From positions 124,001-188,000 of the forward strand of contig JAWPGT010000023.1 in NCBI GenBank assembly GCA_034638255.1: DNA of 64,000 bases, read 5' to 3'. A program made the position numbers and the translations under genes. Source of the DNA: Coprinus comatus (taxonomy: Eukaryota; Basidiomycota; Agaricomycetes; Agaricales; Agaricaceae). Below the pieces are notes generated by a model, which saw nothing but the letters and a program-made list of their open reading frames with translations, was not told the DNA's origin and searched no databases. Every line of letters begins with the position of its first letter. The stretch's first letter is position 1. Shown here piece by piece: positions 25,001 to 36,790 of this stretch.

Positions 25001-25938
25001 GAATCCGTTCCTATTACATAGTCGTCCAGTTAAAGGGGTACTTGAATTGACGGCTGCTGTTCCACGAGGTAAGAATTGTAAATTCTCTCATTGTTAATCA
25101 AATCTCAAATGGAATATTAGGTATCATGAAAAAGGTTGCGAACGTAATTGAGAAACCGAGTCACGGTCTTTGAATTCTGTATCCATTCAAATAGAGGAGG
25201 AATCTTCAATGGCAATGGAAGAATCAAAGAAACAGAAACAGAAAGCTAGTACTAAAGCTTCCAGGTACCCTATTATACAAAGTATATCACAAGATATTCG
25301 GAAAGTTATTAAAAATGAAGCTATCAAACGTAAGTCGTTTGAGTTTCTATTTCTGTCAACCCATTTAATTATATTCAATAATAAATATTCATTATTTAGT
25401 GTATAATTCTGGAGCTGGAGGACGTCCAGCTGAATATATAGAATCTTTAGAAAGTGTTGAATGGCGTAGACGAAATGCTCGTATTCAACAAGGATTGAAT
25501 GGTTTTAAATCGAGTAATAAACAACAAAGGATGGTTATTGTTAAGAGGTTTAGTGATGCGTTGGAAAAGGAGGTTATGGAAGCTAGGAGTGTGGGTTATG
25601 TTAATGCTGCGAAAGAGAAGTTGGAGGGTTATGGTTTAAGGAATGAGGAAGTGATTGGTGATACTGGGACTCGGAGTATTGGAAGTGGGAGTGGGACTGG
25701 AAGTGGAACTAGTATACCTGTTGCCAGTGCCAGTGCCAGTGCCAGTGCCAGTGCTAATGCTGGTGCAAGTGCGTTGCCACGGATGACAACAGTTGTTACA
25801 GAAGTCGGAGTTCCGGAAAAGAGGAAGTCGGACGTTGGGAATATGAATTCTCGGATTGATTGGGATGCGGTTTATGAGAAGGATTTGGATCTTGCGATGA
25901 AACTTTCTTTAGAGGAGGAAGGGAAGAAATGGAAATGA
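22070..25938 (+). CDS. Sterol 3-beta-glucosyltransferase-type GT1 enzyme with C-terminal UIM; three missing bases
   Basis: Family GT1, expected to transfer glucose from UDP-glucose to a sterol. Nineteen exons: 22070-22124, 22205-22420, 22530-22693, 22762-22835, 22907-23054, 23111-23120 (10 nt), 23185-23289, 23360-23520, 23588-23728, 23786-23844, 23940-24128, 24236-24384, 24469-24576, 24669-24747, 24809-24834, 24903-24937, 25022-25068, 25121-25329, 25400-25938. Motifs: [18 protein letters not shown] at the acceptor-side N-terminus, [20 protein letters not shown], and the UDP-sugar signature [15 protein letters not shown] followed by FFGDQ. No PH or GRAM domain precedes it. The C-terminus has [14 protein letters not shown], a ubiquitin-interacting motif. 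The frame breaks by one missing base near 22573, 24125 and 25158; the relic at 45.56-48.37 kb keeps the base at each site. An alternative donor at 24133 would bypass the second. About 838 aa if the bases are restored. Confidence 0.88.
24844..24869 (+). repeat. Short tandem GGGACT repeat in intron
   Basis: Three to four copies of GGAACT/GGGACT within intron 15 (24835-24902) of the glucosyltransferase. It happens to read as Thr-Gly repeats in frame, but the splice junction restoring [11 protein letters not shown] places it in the intron. Confidence 0.7.
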
Positions 25939-26879
25939 GCGCTGACTCCTGACTCCTGAGGCCTGAGTACTGGGACGGACGCTGGAGTTTTTTTTTTTGG
26001 TATGGTAAAAGATGTATATAATGTTGATTAACGTTACTTGTATGTTACATGTATGCCTTTCATTTATTGGTATGAATTTTATGGTTTGTGATGGTGTTGC
26101 GGATGTACTAAGTAACGGTTAGCCTGATATATTGTACACTTGTATTGATTGATTGATTTATTGAGAGCGTTCGCTGCTGAGTAGAGGCAGAGGCAGAGCA
26201 GAGGTTACCCCTATTGGTATGAAGGCTATACTTAGGGCTCCTCTGTTGATAATACCCCTTATAATAACAAATAACTGATTTCCCTTATTGTAACCTGTTG
26301 TAAAGTGACTCGTTTTGTAGTCTTTGTTTTGAGGAAGGCGCAAGGAAGGGGCGGTGTGTATTTATCAAGGGATAATGAAGGGATAATGGAATAGATTCGG
26401 CGTTTGATTTAATCATTAGTAATTAGGGCTTTGGGTTGATGCCAATGGCAGGTTCGGATCATCAATACAAATAAACACGCACTCTAAACCCCCTTAGGGA
26501 TTCACGCGCTACACCTTTGCACTGCCTGTGAATATATTCATATTCATAGCTGTATATTTGCATCTGGTATTACGATTCAGCGTCAGTGTCATTGTGTCAA
26601 CATTAGTTTATTACCCACGCATTGATAATTCGGACACACACACACACACGCGCTGATCTCTTTTCTTGGAAACTACTACTTCTTGTTGGAGATCATTCAG
26701 GTCTATTAGGTCTAGTGCTTTTCTACTCTCTTCTTTTCCTATTACCACTACGATCTACGGGGAACTACGGTTACTACGATTTATAACTGAATATACACCT
26801 ATACCTCTTCCCCCTCTCTCTCTCTGGACGCATACTATTGCATACGCATATATACACCCCCCCCTAGGTTGTTGAAGAG
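25939..26879. other. Intergenic spacer
   Basis: Holds the 3' UTR of the glucosyltransferase and the promoter of the DUF6699-like gene. A short (AC)n microsatellite lies at about 26634-26649 and a CTCTCTCTCT tract near 26814-26825. No gene recognised. Confidence 0.5.
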
Positions 26880-27724
26880 ATGTCGAATATGGTGATGCCA
26901 AAGTGGGCTGCTGGAGCTTCTTGTACGTACTATCTTACTACTTTCAGTGATGATATAGGGGGACGATCTCTCGACTTTTTTTTGTGATAATTTTCAAAAC
27001 TTTTAGATGGACCTGTTTTGACTCAACAGGAATTGTATCTTCTTGATCAACCTGTTGAGCTTCATCCGATTCTGGAGGGTCGTGATAATTTTCATTTGAG
27101 TTTTAATTTGTGTACTGGTGCGTTTGCGTTTGTGTTTTCCAGACACCAGATAATTAAAATATTAAAATGGTATAAAATTCTTACATGTATAGGACAAACG
27201 GGAGGATTCAGAGAGATGGGAGGTAGAGATGCAGGTGATATACCATTTGATGCTAAAGATCAACCTGCAACATTACCAAGAGTTGAAAAGTTGTATATTA
27301 TTACGAATTCAAGTCCTTGGTGTACGACTATTAAGAATGAAAAGGGAGTTACTATGGCTGATGTTTGTACTGCTCTTTGGAAAGAGTACGTTTTTATTTA
27401 TTTATTTATTATCTTAAACAAAGATATTGATATAATGTTTTTAGTTACACAGAGCATTATGTAACGGATGGAGAGTTTGCTTCACTTCAGCCAAGAGCTC
27501 AAGAACAAATTAAACGACAAGCAGCTGCTAATCAGGTTCTTTCTGGTGGGAATAATGCTTGGGGTGGATATTATCCACCTGCGGTTGTTCCTGGAAGATA
27601 TAAGAGAGTGGATTGGTTGAAGGATAGAGTTTGGTTTGATGGGTTGAGGAAGAGTGATGATTATATTAGGAATAGGTTGGGGTATTCTGCTCCTAATATT
27701 TTTGAGATGGTTTTGAGTACTTGA
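26880..27724 (+). CDS. DUF6699-like protein (208 aa)
   Basis: Small protein of unknown function resembling the Agaricomycete DUF6699 family. Exons 26880-26922, 27007-27117, 27193-27385, 27445-27724 sum to 209 codons. Seen in order: the N-terminal PKWAAGASYGPVLTQQEL, QPVELHPIL, the strand LSFNLCTGQ, then KDQPATLPRVEKLYIITNSSPWCTTI, then GVTMADVCTALWKDY. The central ATLPRVEKLYII and PW elements are shared with the gene at 28633 (ATFPRITELSII, FPWVI), as are the leading WAAG and PVL. The two are therefore paralogues lying head to tail. Highly charged surface, no signal peptide or membrane segment. The function is not known to me. Confidence 0.85.
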
Positions 27725-28276
27725 TGTTGATAATTGATTAATGTAATGATTGTTTGTTATCGATTGATTGTAGCTTACGCAAACTAAACCTCATGTTCTT
27801 CCTGTACTTACCTTATCAAGCTTTGTCACACGTCTTGGACTCCGTTGTTGACTCGGGACGTCCATCGTCCTTGTTCTCTTTCTCTCTTAACGTCAACGGA
27901 TACTCTTATCTTTGGTGATCTGTTTGGTATGTATGTTCCTTTCTGTTCCTTTGCGCGCGTTCTTTTTTTGGCTGTGCAATCTGGAGCTAGAACTCAAGGC
28001 TGTATGGATAGTGCAGTGCTATGGTTGACATACTTATGTTCTTTTCCGTTATTTTATATATATAATTAACTTTACTATTTCTATTGCATAGGTTTCTAAG
28101 GCATCATCAACATATACGCCATACAGCAACTCTTCTGTCCCTAGTCCTATCCCCGCATACTTCACTCCGCACATACGTACATACGCACCGCCTTTTTATC
28201 TCTTTCATCATACTCATCAACCATCTCTCTCAACTCGTTGTAGTCTCGTGTCTCTCGTGTATTCAAGGAAGGAACG

Positions 28277-28310
<34 letters not shown>

Positions 28311-28632
28311 GCTTATACCAATTTGAACAACGTTCTCTCCTACAATTCAACAAATCAAAACGTCATTGAACGAGATTCGCATAGCTTTCACTCATTTACG
28401 TTTTAACAACATATCGGATCTTTTTTGGACTCATTCGTCTTTTGTGTCGTACCTTTTTTTTTCGTGTGGGATCTGGATTCTAATACCCCCAAACGAAAAC
28501 CTGTGTTCACCAACTTTCAATTCATCCTCGTGGATCAATACAATACCAACAATACCTCCGGAAAAAAAACCAACACATAACGTATACACATACCCACAAC
28601 CAAAATACTAATATAAAACCCCTCCTCCAATC
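27725..28632. other. Intergenic with long pyrimidine-rich leader
   Basis: Spacer between the two DUF6699-like genes. It contains a (TC)13 tract at 28281-28306 and a CA- and T-rich stretch up to the ATG at 28633, looking like a promoter plus long 5' UTR. No coding region supported. Confidence 0.5.
28281..28306 (+). repeat. (TC)13 microsatellite
   Basis: Twenty-six bases of perfect TC repeat about 330 bp upstream of the start codon of the DUF6699-like gene. CT tracts are common in fungal promoters and leaders. Confidence 0.9.
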
Positions 28633-31011
28633 ATGTCACACAACATAACTCCATTCATTCCACCACTCGATACTCCTCCACCTACAAGTTCACCTGTAAT
28701 TCCACCACGACCAAATTCTTCAAGGTCAAGATCAAGACCTAATTCAGGTCAAGGTTGGGGAGGTACTCAAAGTCATAGTCCATATCACAGTCCACATCAT
28801 AGTCCTTATCATAACAATCAATCTCAGATGCCAGGAGGACCTACATATGGACCAGGAGGAGGAGGAGGAGGAGGAGGATATGGTGTACCAGGATCAGGTT
28901 ATGGAGGAGGACCAGGACATTCATCACCTTATGTACCTCCTCAATATACTCCTTATATGCATCCTAATGCTTATATGGGAGGTGGAGGTGGTGGTGGTAC
29001 ACCTTATATGGGAGGTGGACCTACACCATATATACCTTCATTTTCACCTTATTCTAGTTCTTCGATTTCACCTTCTGGTGGTAGTGGTAGGGGTCGTGAT
29101 ATTCGTGATGGTGGAGGATTGAGTGGTGATTATACTGGTTATCCACCTGGTATGGATCCTACTCCGTATATTACTCCTCAAAATCTTAGTGGGGGGGAGG
29201 AGGAGGAGGAGGAGGGGTTAACGCACCTGTTGTTCCACCACCACCACCACCACCTTCTTCTTCATCTGCGCCTGCTCAAGGTACACCTTGGCATCCTGGT
29301 GGAAATGCTTATCTATATGGAGGAGGAGGGCAATCGCAACAACCACACCACAACAACAACAACAACAACATCCACATCCACAACAACTACATCCACAACA
29401 CCAGCAACAACCGCAACAAGGAACACCATGGAGTGCTCCTGGAATGGGACTTCCAGGTCATGCTAGAGGACCTTCTGGTGGGGGTGGACCTGGAGGTGGT
29501 TATCCACCTTATTCGGCTGGTCCTTTTGGTCCTAGTCCTGGTGCTGGATGGCCAGGTGCGGGTGGTATGAATATGGGTGGAGGTATGGGTGGTATGGGTG
29601 GAGGCATGGGAGGTATGGGTGGAGGCATGGGTGGAGGTATGGGTGGAGGTATGGGAGGGATGGGAGGGATGGGAATGGCTGGAGGGATGGGAATGTTTAC
29701 ACCCGATCCTTGGGGAATGAACGTTAACCCTGGGGTTCAACCTAGTATGGGTGCTATGGGTATGGGAGCGATGGGAGGTATGGGTATGGGCGGTATGGGA
29801 ATGGGTGGAATGGGAATGGGCGGAATGGGCGGAATGGGCGGTATGGGTGGTATGGGTGGTATGGGTGGTATGGGTGGAATGATGGGTAATATGGGTGGAA
29901 TGGGACCGCCTACTATGGGTCCTCCTCCTGTTGTACGAGAGAAATATTCAGTTGATCGTGTATCCCGATGGGCAGCTGGAAAACATTGTGAGTCTTTATT
30001 ATTCTGTTTTTATAATTTAAATACTCATCATATTGGCGGGAAGATGCACCGGTTTTGAATATTCTTGAACTGAAAAAGGTTAAAGCGAGACTCGAAATCA
30101 ATCCACTTCTAAAACCATCAACTTCAAATATGAATAACGATTATCTAAAATGGATAATGTTGTTTCCAACAAATACAGTTCAAAGGTCATCTGATCCAGA
30201 ACATGTATCTTGGTCTTTAGGTCGTGATGAACCAGCTACATTTCCAAGAATAACGGAACTTTCAATAATAGTAGATAATGAATCGTTTCCTTGGGTAATT
30301 AAAACGAAAGCAAAAGATGTGGAAGTTGGATTGACTTGTGGTGAAGTTATTGATAGTATTGGGAATTGGATGATTGGGTTAAGTGGGAAAGATGAATTTG
30401 AAGGGATTTCGAGTAGAGGTAGAGGGTTAAGAGAGTTGGTTATGAATGGGTATAAGTTTAATAGATCGAGAGAGTTGGGAGCTCCTGGTGGATCTGTTGG
30501 GAAAGCTATGAGGAGGTTTGATTTTTTAGGGAATAGGACGACGTTTGGTGGAATTGAAGTTGGAGAGAGTGGGGAAAGGATTAGAAGGTTGGGTGGAGTG
30601 GATTTACCGGGTTGGGTGGTTTTGAAGTGTGTTGTTGGGTTTCCGGTTAGTCAGGAAGAGGTTAAGGCTAGAGAGGCTAAAGAGAAAGAGGCTAGGAAGG
30701 CGACTAATGCTATGTTACATGCGAATGCGAATGCTAGTGGAAGTGGGAATGGGAATGGGAAAGTTGGTGAAAGTTCGAAACATGGACAGAGAGTTCGTAC
30801 TCGTGAACATGGACAAGGACAAGGACATTCTTCAAGAGCTAGGAGTACGGCGAGAAGTGTTAGTACAGCAAGAAGTGCTGGTGGAAGAAGTGGAAGAAGT
30901 GGTCATAGTGGTCATAGTAGTAGACATAGTGGGATTGAGATTGGAATTCAGAGTGCGAGTAGTGATGATAATGATAGTGAGACGGGGAGTGGAAGTGATG
31001 AATCGGAATGA
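28633..31011 (+). CDS. Large DUF6699-like protein with Gly/Met-rich disordered half; two missing bases (about 774 aa)
   Basis: Paralogue of the gene at 26880 with a long low-complexity N-terminal half. Exons 28633-29987 and 30044-31011. Order: Pro/Ser-rich start, Gly runs, a Pro run and Gln/His run, then a remarkable GGM/GMG tract encoded by about 29560-29925. Then come the conserved region VSRWAAGKHYAPVLNILEL (across the 56-bp intron), DEPATFPRITELSIIV and FPWVIKTK, and a C-terminus rich in Ser, Gly, Arg and His ending in acidic DSETGSGSDESE. The open frame breaks twice: at the 7-G run 29191-29197 and near 29344-29352 in CAACAACCACACCACAAC. Each break is repaired by one extra base, after which the frame is Gly-, Pro- and Gln-rich throughout. 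Probably nuclear or cytosolic; function unknown. Confidence 0.8.
29560..29925 (+). repeat. Gly-Met coding repeat
   Basis: Degenerate 6-9 bp unit GGTATG/GGAATG repeated for about 360 bp, encoding alternating GGM, GMG and GGGM. Codon usage varies (GGT, GGA, GGC), showing the peptide rather than the DNA repeat is retained. Confidence 0.85.
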
Positions 31012-31385
31012 CTATATGTTTAGATTTTTTTTTTATATGTATGTTTTTCCTTTTTCTTTTGGTTTTGAATTTGGAGTTTGGAGGTAGTTTTGGATGATTC
31101 ATTTGCATTATTTTTGTTTTATGTATGTACCTGTACTCACGCACACGGGGATATTGATACTGATATGTACTGAAGTACTGATACGTATATATCAACATAT
31201 ATTGATATTGACAAGTTGGATTCATTGTCGATTAGTAAACCTAATATCTATTATTATTATGCATAGCCGAAACCAAAATCACAAGGTTACAGAAGCTTAC
31301 CGCAAGAAGGGTCAAATGATGTCGGGCTTGTCTCCCCATCTTTCTTTCTTTCTCACTCTCTCACTCTCACTCTCACTTACCAGAT
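31012..31385. other. Intergenic spacer
   Basis: 3' UTR of the DUF6699-like gene and promoter of P450 C. A CTCTCACTCTCACTCTCACTTA pyrimidine stretch lies just before the ATG at 31386. Nothing else seen. Confidence 0.5.
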
Positions 31386-33996
31386 ATGACAATGGCGATA
31401 TTACTTGAGAAGATCAATTTGAATCTGAATCCTTCTTCAATTCTCTCCTCAAACTTCTTAACTCATCTCTCAAACACCTCAAATTCATTCATATCAAAAT
31501 CGTCATTATCATTATCATTATCATCTCTAACAATCACATTCCTAATCCTCACAACAACCACACTAACATACAAAGGAATAAAATTCATTTGGAGAGAATA
31601 TATAACTAATCCATTAAATGAATTAAATGGACCGAAAAGTAGGAGTTGGTTGTTTGGTAATATGAAGGAAATTTGGGATGCTGAGAATAGTGTTGTACAT
31701 GAAAGTTGGAGTAGGAAGTTTGGTGGGGTTTTGAAATATAAAGTGTTTGTTGGGGTGAGTTTTTTTTTTTTTTTTTAATGGTATACACTCAATATATGTG
31801 TGTTTTTATGGTAATGGTTAATCAAAAAAAAAATGAGGGAATAGATGTCGAGACTTTATACGACGGATTTGAAAGCTATTAATCATGTTTTGATGAATAG
31901 TCAGGTTTATTATAAACCGGGTGTGTCGAGGTATTTTTTGAGTAGGGTTTTAGGGGATGGTGAGTTTTTGGTTTTGATTACCCCCCCCTATTCGTATTTT
32001 TATGGGTGATTGATTTGGGTTTTTTGGGTTTTTTTTTGGGTAGGTGTGTTGGTAGTTGAAGGTCCTCAACATCGTGAACAGGTATGTCCTTCGTCGTTTT
32101 TTGTTTTGGGTATTTGGTTCTTTCGATTTGGGTTGTTGTTACTTATTATTGAGGGTTACGTTGTTTAGAGGAAAATTATGGTGAGTGATTGAATCATCGT
32201 TACGGAAGTATGTATGAAATTGAGAAATTTATTTTGTGTGTGTGTGATAAATAGAATCCTGCTTTTGGAGCTGCTCAGATTCGAGAATTGACTGAGATTT
32301 TTGTTGAGAAATCTCTTGAAGTGAGTTGGGGTCGTTATTTCTCAATTTGATTTCTCTTACTTACCTACCCCGTATTTGTATATATGTAGTTGAGAGATTA
32401 TTGGCTTAATGAGATTAAAGAATCACAATCTCAAGAAGAAACAGAATCAACAACTAACTCTGGATCTAAACCTGAACCGGAACCGGAACAAGCGAGGATT
32501 AATGTGATGTCTGGATTGAGTAAGATGACTTTGGATGTTATTGGTTTAGCTGGTATGTTTTGTTTCGTTTTTGAATCTTCCTTCGTATTATATTAATACT
32601 AAAAAAAACGATTTTAGGTTTCAACTATAGCTTCAACTTGTTATCTGGGAAGAAGAATGAATTGAATGAAGCGTTTAATGTTATTTTTAGTACGAGGCCT
32701 AGTATGTCTTTGATGATGGTTGTAAGAGGATTATTAGGAAGGTTGAGTATACTTATCGTAAGTTTCTACCCTTACCCACCCTCCTGAAAACCTGATATAC
32801 TTATATACATTTAAATTTTAGCCTGCGCCTGGAGATAAAGAAGTAAAACAAGCCAGATCAACAATGGATAGAATTGGAAAACAATTATTGGAAGAAAGTA
32901 AAGCTGGTTTGGTGGATGAGAAAGAGAATTTGAAGTTTAGGAGGAGAGATTTGTTGTCGTTGTTGATTAAAGCTAATATGGATAAGGATGTACCGGAGTC
33001 GCAAAGAATGAGTGATGAGGATGTTCTTGCTCGTGAGTTTTCGTTCTTTTTTTTTTTAATGTGAAGTGAAAGAATTAGGATTGCTGATTTGCCTTTTTTT
33101 TTTATTTATTTTTGTATGTGTAGAGGTTCCAACGTTTTTAGTTGCTGGTCATGAAACTACGAGGTGCGTGTTTTTATACATGTTTTTAAGGAGAGGAGGG
33201 TATGAGTATTCATATATTTTGATATGTTATAGTAACGCAACGACATGGGCATTATATGCATTATCTCTCAACAAAGGAATTCAAACCAAATTAAGAGAGG
33301 AATTGCATACCGTTGCAACGGAAAATCCTACAATGGATGAATTAAATGCATTACCTTATCTTGATGCTGTTGTTCGAGAAACTTTGAGGGTACATGCACC
33401 TGTACCTTCTACAATGAGAGTTGCTATGAAGGATGATGTTGTACCTGTTGGAACTCCTTATGTTGATAAGAAAGGAAATCTTAGGGATACGATTTTGTGA
33501 GTGTCATCTCCCTCTTCTTTCCAAAAACCATTAATATGATGCTGATGCTATCGCACTCTATTAGAGTACGCAAAGGACAGACGATTTTGATACCTATATT
33601 GGCTTTAAATCGTGCTGAAAATATTTGGGGACCTGATGGTAAAGAGTTCAAGCCCGAAAGATGGGAATCTATACCAGAAGAAGCTAGTGCGATTCCTGGC
33701 ATTTGGTCCAATATGTTGACGTTCCTCGGTGGACCTAGAGCGTGTATAGGGTATAGATTTACTTTGGTCGAGTGAGTCATTTTTTCTATATTTAAATTTG
33801 AAATTGAGTAAAATTGTGTTTTAGGATGAAGGCGTTGTTGTTTACATTGATAAGAGCATTCGAGTTTGAGCTGGCAGTTCCTGCTAATGAGATTGGAAGG
33901 AAGAGTTCAGTTGTTACTAGACCGATACTGTTAAGTGATCCTAAGCAGGGAGTACAGATGCCGTTGATTGTTCGGCCTTACGTACATATTCAATAG
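31386..33996 (+). CDS. Cytochrome P450 C (598 aa)
   Basis: Microsomal P450 unrelated in sequence and intron plan to the tandem pair. Exons: 31386-31754, 31845-31959, 32044-32081, 32169-32180 (12 nt), 32255-32320, 32390-32552, 32618-32757, 32822-33032, 33124-33163, 33233-33496, 33565-33771, 33825-33996; total 599 codons. The N-terminus is a Ser/Thr/Leu-rich hydrophobic anchor followed by a basic-aromatic stop transfer. HREQRKIMNPAF is built across the 12-nt exon, the I-helix has VAGHETT, ExxR is ETLR, and the haem loop is [17 protein letters not shown] with the axial Cys. An unusual Q/E/T/P-rich insert follows [11 protein letters not shown]. Similar to the CYP4/CYP5037/CYP5150-type fungal P450s; subfamily and substrate cannot be fixed. 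It ends 82 bp before the phosphatase start. Confidence 0.95.
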
Positions 33997-34078
33997 TTTA
34001 TTTGTATATTTGTACCCCGTGTCACGCGTGATTCATAAACCCTTTCTTCTCTTCCTCTCCTCTTCCTCTTCGGTCGCC

Positions 34079-36790
34079 ATGTTCAACCGCGACCTCGAAC
34101 CAGGTCGTCCTCCACTGGACTATCATACTAACAACAATACAGTCGTGCATGATGGAGAAGATGGAGAGGATGAAAACCAAACTCTCTTACACAAAGAATC
34201 TTCATCAGGACAGGTTCCTACATCGCCAACTTGGAAATCCAAGAAATACCCAGGATACCAATACCTTGCAGTCTCATTCTTTCTAGGCGCTTTCTCTTCA
34301 ATCCTTTTCTACTACTTCATAATCAGACCAACAACGCCAAATGCTATTCTTGATGAATACTGCGCTGCACGTCAAGTAACCGACCTCAATGCTTATTGCG
34401 TTGATGTTAGCGTTGTAAATGATGGAGCTAATGAATTAATGGTACCTCCTCATGTTGGTTCTTCAGAAGGTCATCGTTATCCATCTGATAATCCTACTAA
34501 TAAATTCCCGGAATTGTTCCCTACGAATGTTGGTTATGCTGGTGCTACTCCTACTGGTGCTGAAGCTGCTATCGTTGGAACTGCTCCAAAGTGGCCTATG
34601 CATACTGGTGCTCCTCATTTGGTAGTTCCTACCAAATTAGAAAAGGAACAAGGAAATAAATATATCAAGGCTGGTCATGATGAAGATGATGAGGTGGAGG
34701 TCGATAGTAAGAAAAAGAAGAAGGGTAAAGGGAAGGGAAGGAAACCTCGCAAGTTTAATATGTTTGAAAAGTGGGGAAATTTGTCACCCTGGTTCTCTAT
34801 TGAGAAAGGTGGATTTGGTGTTGATTCAAGTCCTGAGGTTCCTGAGACGTGTTCAATTACGGGATTGCATTTCTTACATAGACATGGTGCTAGGTATCCT
34901 ACTGATTGGGGTGAGTATTATCCAATATGTTTCTTTGTTTTCTTTTTCTGATGTTCTTTTGTAGCGTCGTACGGAGGTCCAGCGAAGTTTGCGAGGAAGT
35001 TGCATAATACGACAGAGTCTTGGAAAGTATCTGGAAAATTGGACTTTTTGAGTGATTGGTGCGAAACTTTTCTTCTACTTATTAGCCTTGCTTACTGAAT
35101 ACATTCCCTCCTTGTAGGACTTACAAACTTGGTGCTGAACGTACGTTCCCATTCACTGCTTCTCAGATATATGTATATTGATACCCCTATTCCCTATTTT
35201 TAGTCCTCACTCCCTTTGGTCGTCAACAACTTTGTACGTTTTTCTTATTACCTTGGTGTATATAATGAAGCTATAACTGATTAAATCGCGTTATTAGTCG
35301 ATCTTGGTGTGACTACGCGTATGAAATATGGTTTCCTACTCGAGAACTTTTCAGAGTCCAATACTCTTCCCGTATTCCGAACTGAATCTCAGTACGTATA
35401 TCACACCTTTCTCTTCACTCTCGATTTGATTTTGATTGTATATGTACTCCTACAGGGATCGTATGTTGTCTTCAGCTATGAACTTTGCTATTGGATTCTT
35501 TGGTTGGCCATATGAAGGACAATATCAACAGTCTATTACTATCGAAGCTGATGGTGTACGTTTCTTTTTGACTTCTTTATATATTCTACTTTTTTCTAAC
35601 CTTTCTGTACAGTTCAACAATACACTTGCTCCATACAAGACGTAAGCCTTCTCTTCCCCACACCACAACCAACACAAGGACACGCGTTGACTAAAAATTC
35701 CTATCCAGCTGCCCCAACGCAAATACCCCCTCCAAATCAGACAGGGGAGTGTGGTATATTAGTAGATGGGCAGAGATTTATCTTGAAGATGCAAGAGAGA
35801 GATTACAAAAGGAGATACATGGTTTGGAGTTGACGATTGAAGATATTTATGTGATGCAACAGACTTGTGCTTATGAGGTATGTGTTTGTATTGGAAAATG
35901 TGTGTTGATGTTGATGTTTTTTTAGACTGTTGCGTTGGGTTATTCCAAATTCTGTGAATTGTTCACTGTTGATGAATGGGAAGGTTTCGATTACGCGTAT
36001 GTTTACGTTCCCCTCTCCTTCCTTCCTTCCTCTCATATCTCTTACAAACAATAACGCTTAACCTTTATATATACAGGCTCGACTTATACTTCTGGTACGG
36101 CTCCGCTTTCGGTTCACCAGTAGCCAAAGTCCAAGGTATAGGTTGGTTACAAGAATTCGTAGCTCGCCTTACCCACACACCAATCCAAATACACAATTCA
36201 TCAACAAATTCAACTTTGAATGATAATTCAATCACTTTCCCACTTGATCATAGTTTATATGTTGATGCTACTCATGAAGTAGTCGTTTTGAACAGTACGT
36301 GTTCTCACATATGAATAAAATAAAAAGAGAGCTAACAAATATGGGTTGTTGATTATAGTTATCACGGCTTTGAATTTGACTTCGTTTTCGAAAGATGGAC
36401 CGTTACCACATACCCATATACCTGAAAATCGATCTTTCAGAGTAGCTGAATTAGCTCCTTTTGCTACTAATATTCAATTCCAACGTACGTTCTTCCCCCT
36501 TCTCTTTACATCATTACACACAAACTCACAAAAAAAAAACAGTACTCGAATGTTCATCCGAATCAGATCCTCAATTACGTATAATCATAAACGATGGTGT
36601 AGCTCCATTAACCGGTATAAAAGGATGTGAAGAACATGAATATGGGATGTGTTCTGTTAATGTTTTCGTTGAAGCTATGAAGGAAATTATTGGAAAGACG
36701 GATTGGAATTGGGATTGTCATGGTGATTGGGATGTTCCTCCTGGTCCGGAATGGAATACTACTACTGGTGATCCGCCTAGTAGAATTTGA
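34079..36790 (+). CDS. Membrane-anchored histidine acid phosphatase, phytase-like (677 aa)
   Basis: Branch-2 histidine phosphatase. Twelve exons: 34079-34910, 34965-35058, 35118-35140, 35204-35233, 35298-35391, 35456-35555, 35613-35641, 35709-35877, 35926-35996, 36077-36294, 36359-36484, 36543-36790 (678 codons). The N-terminus is a hydrophilic cytosolic tail, then one membrane segment at about residues 59-82 (YLAVSFFLGAFSSILFYYF), so a type II orientation with the catalytic domain outside or luminal. Near residue 220 is a Lys-rich stretch. The active-site loop HRHGARYPT is at about 266-274. The C-terminal proton-donor motif appears as DATHEVV, with HE where phytases have HD. Cysteines in CSSESDPQL and KGCEEHEYGMC are consistent with disulfides. 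Substrate (phytate or other phosphomonoester) is not determined. Confidence 0.93.
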
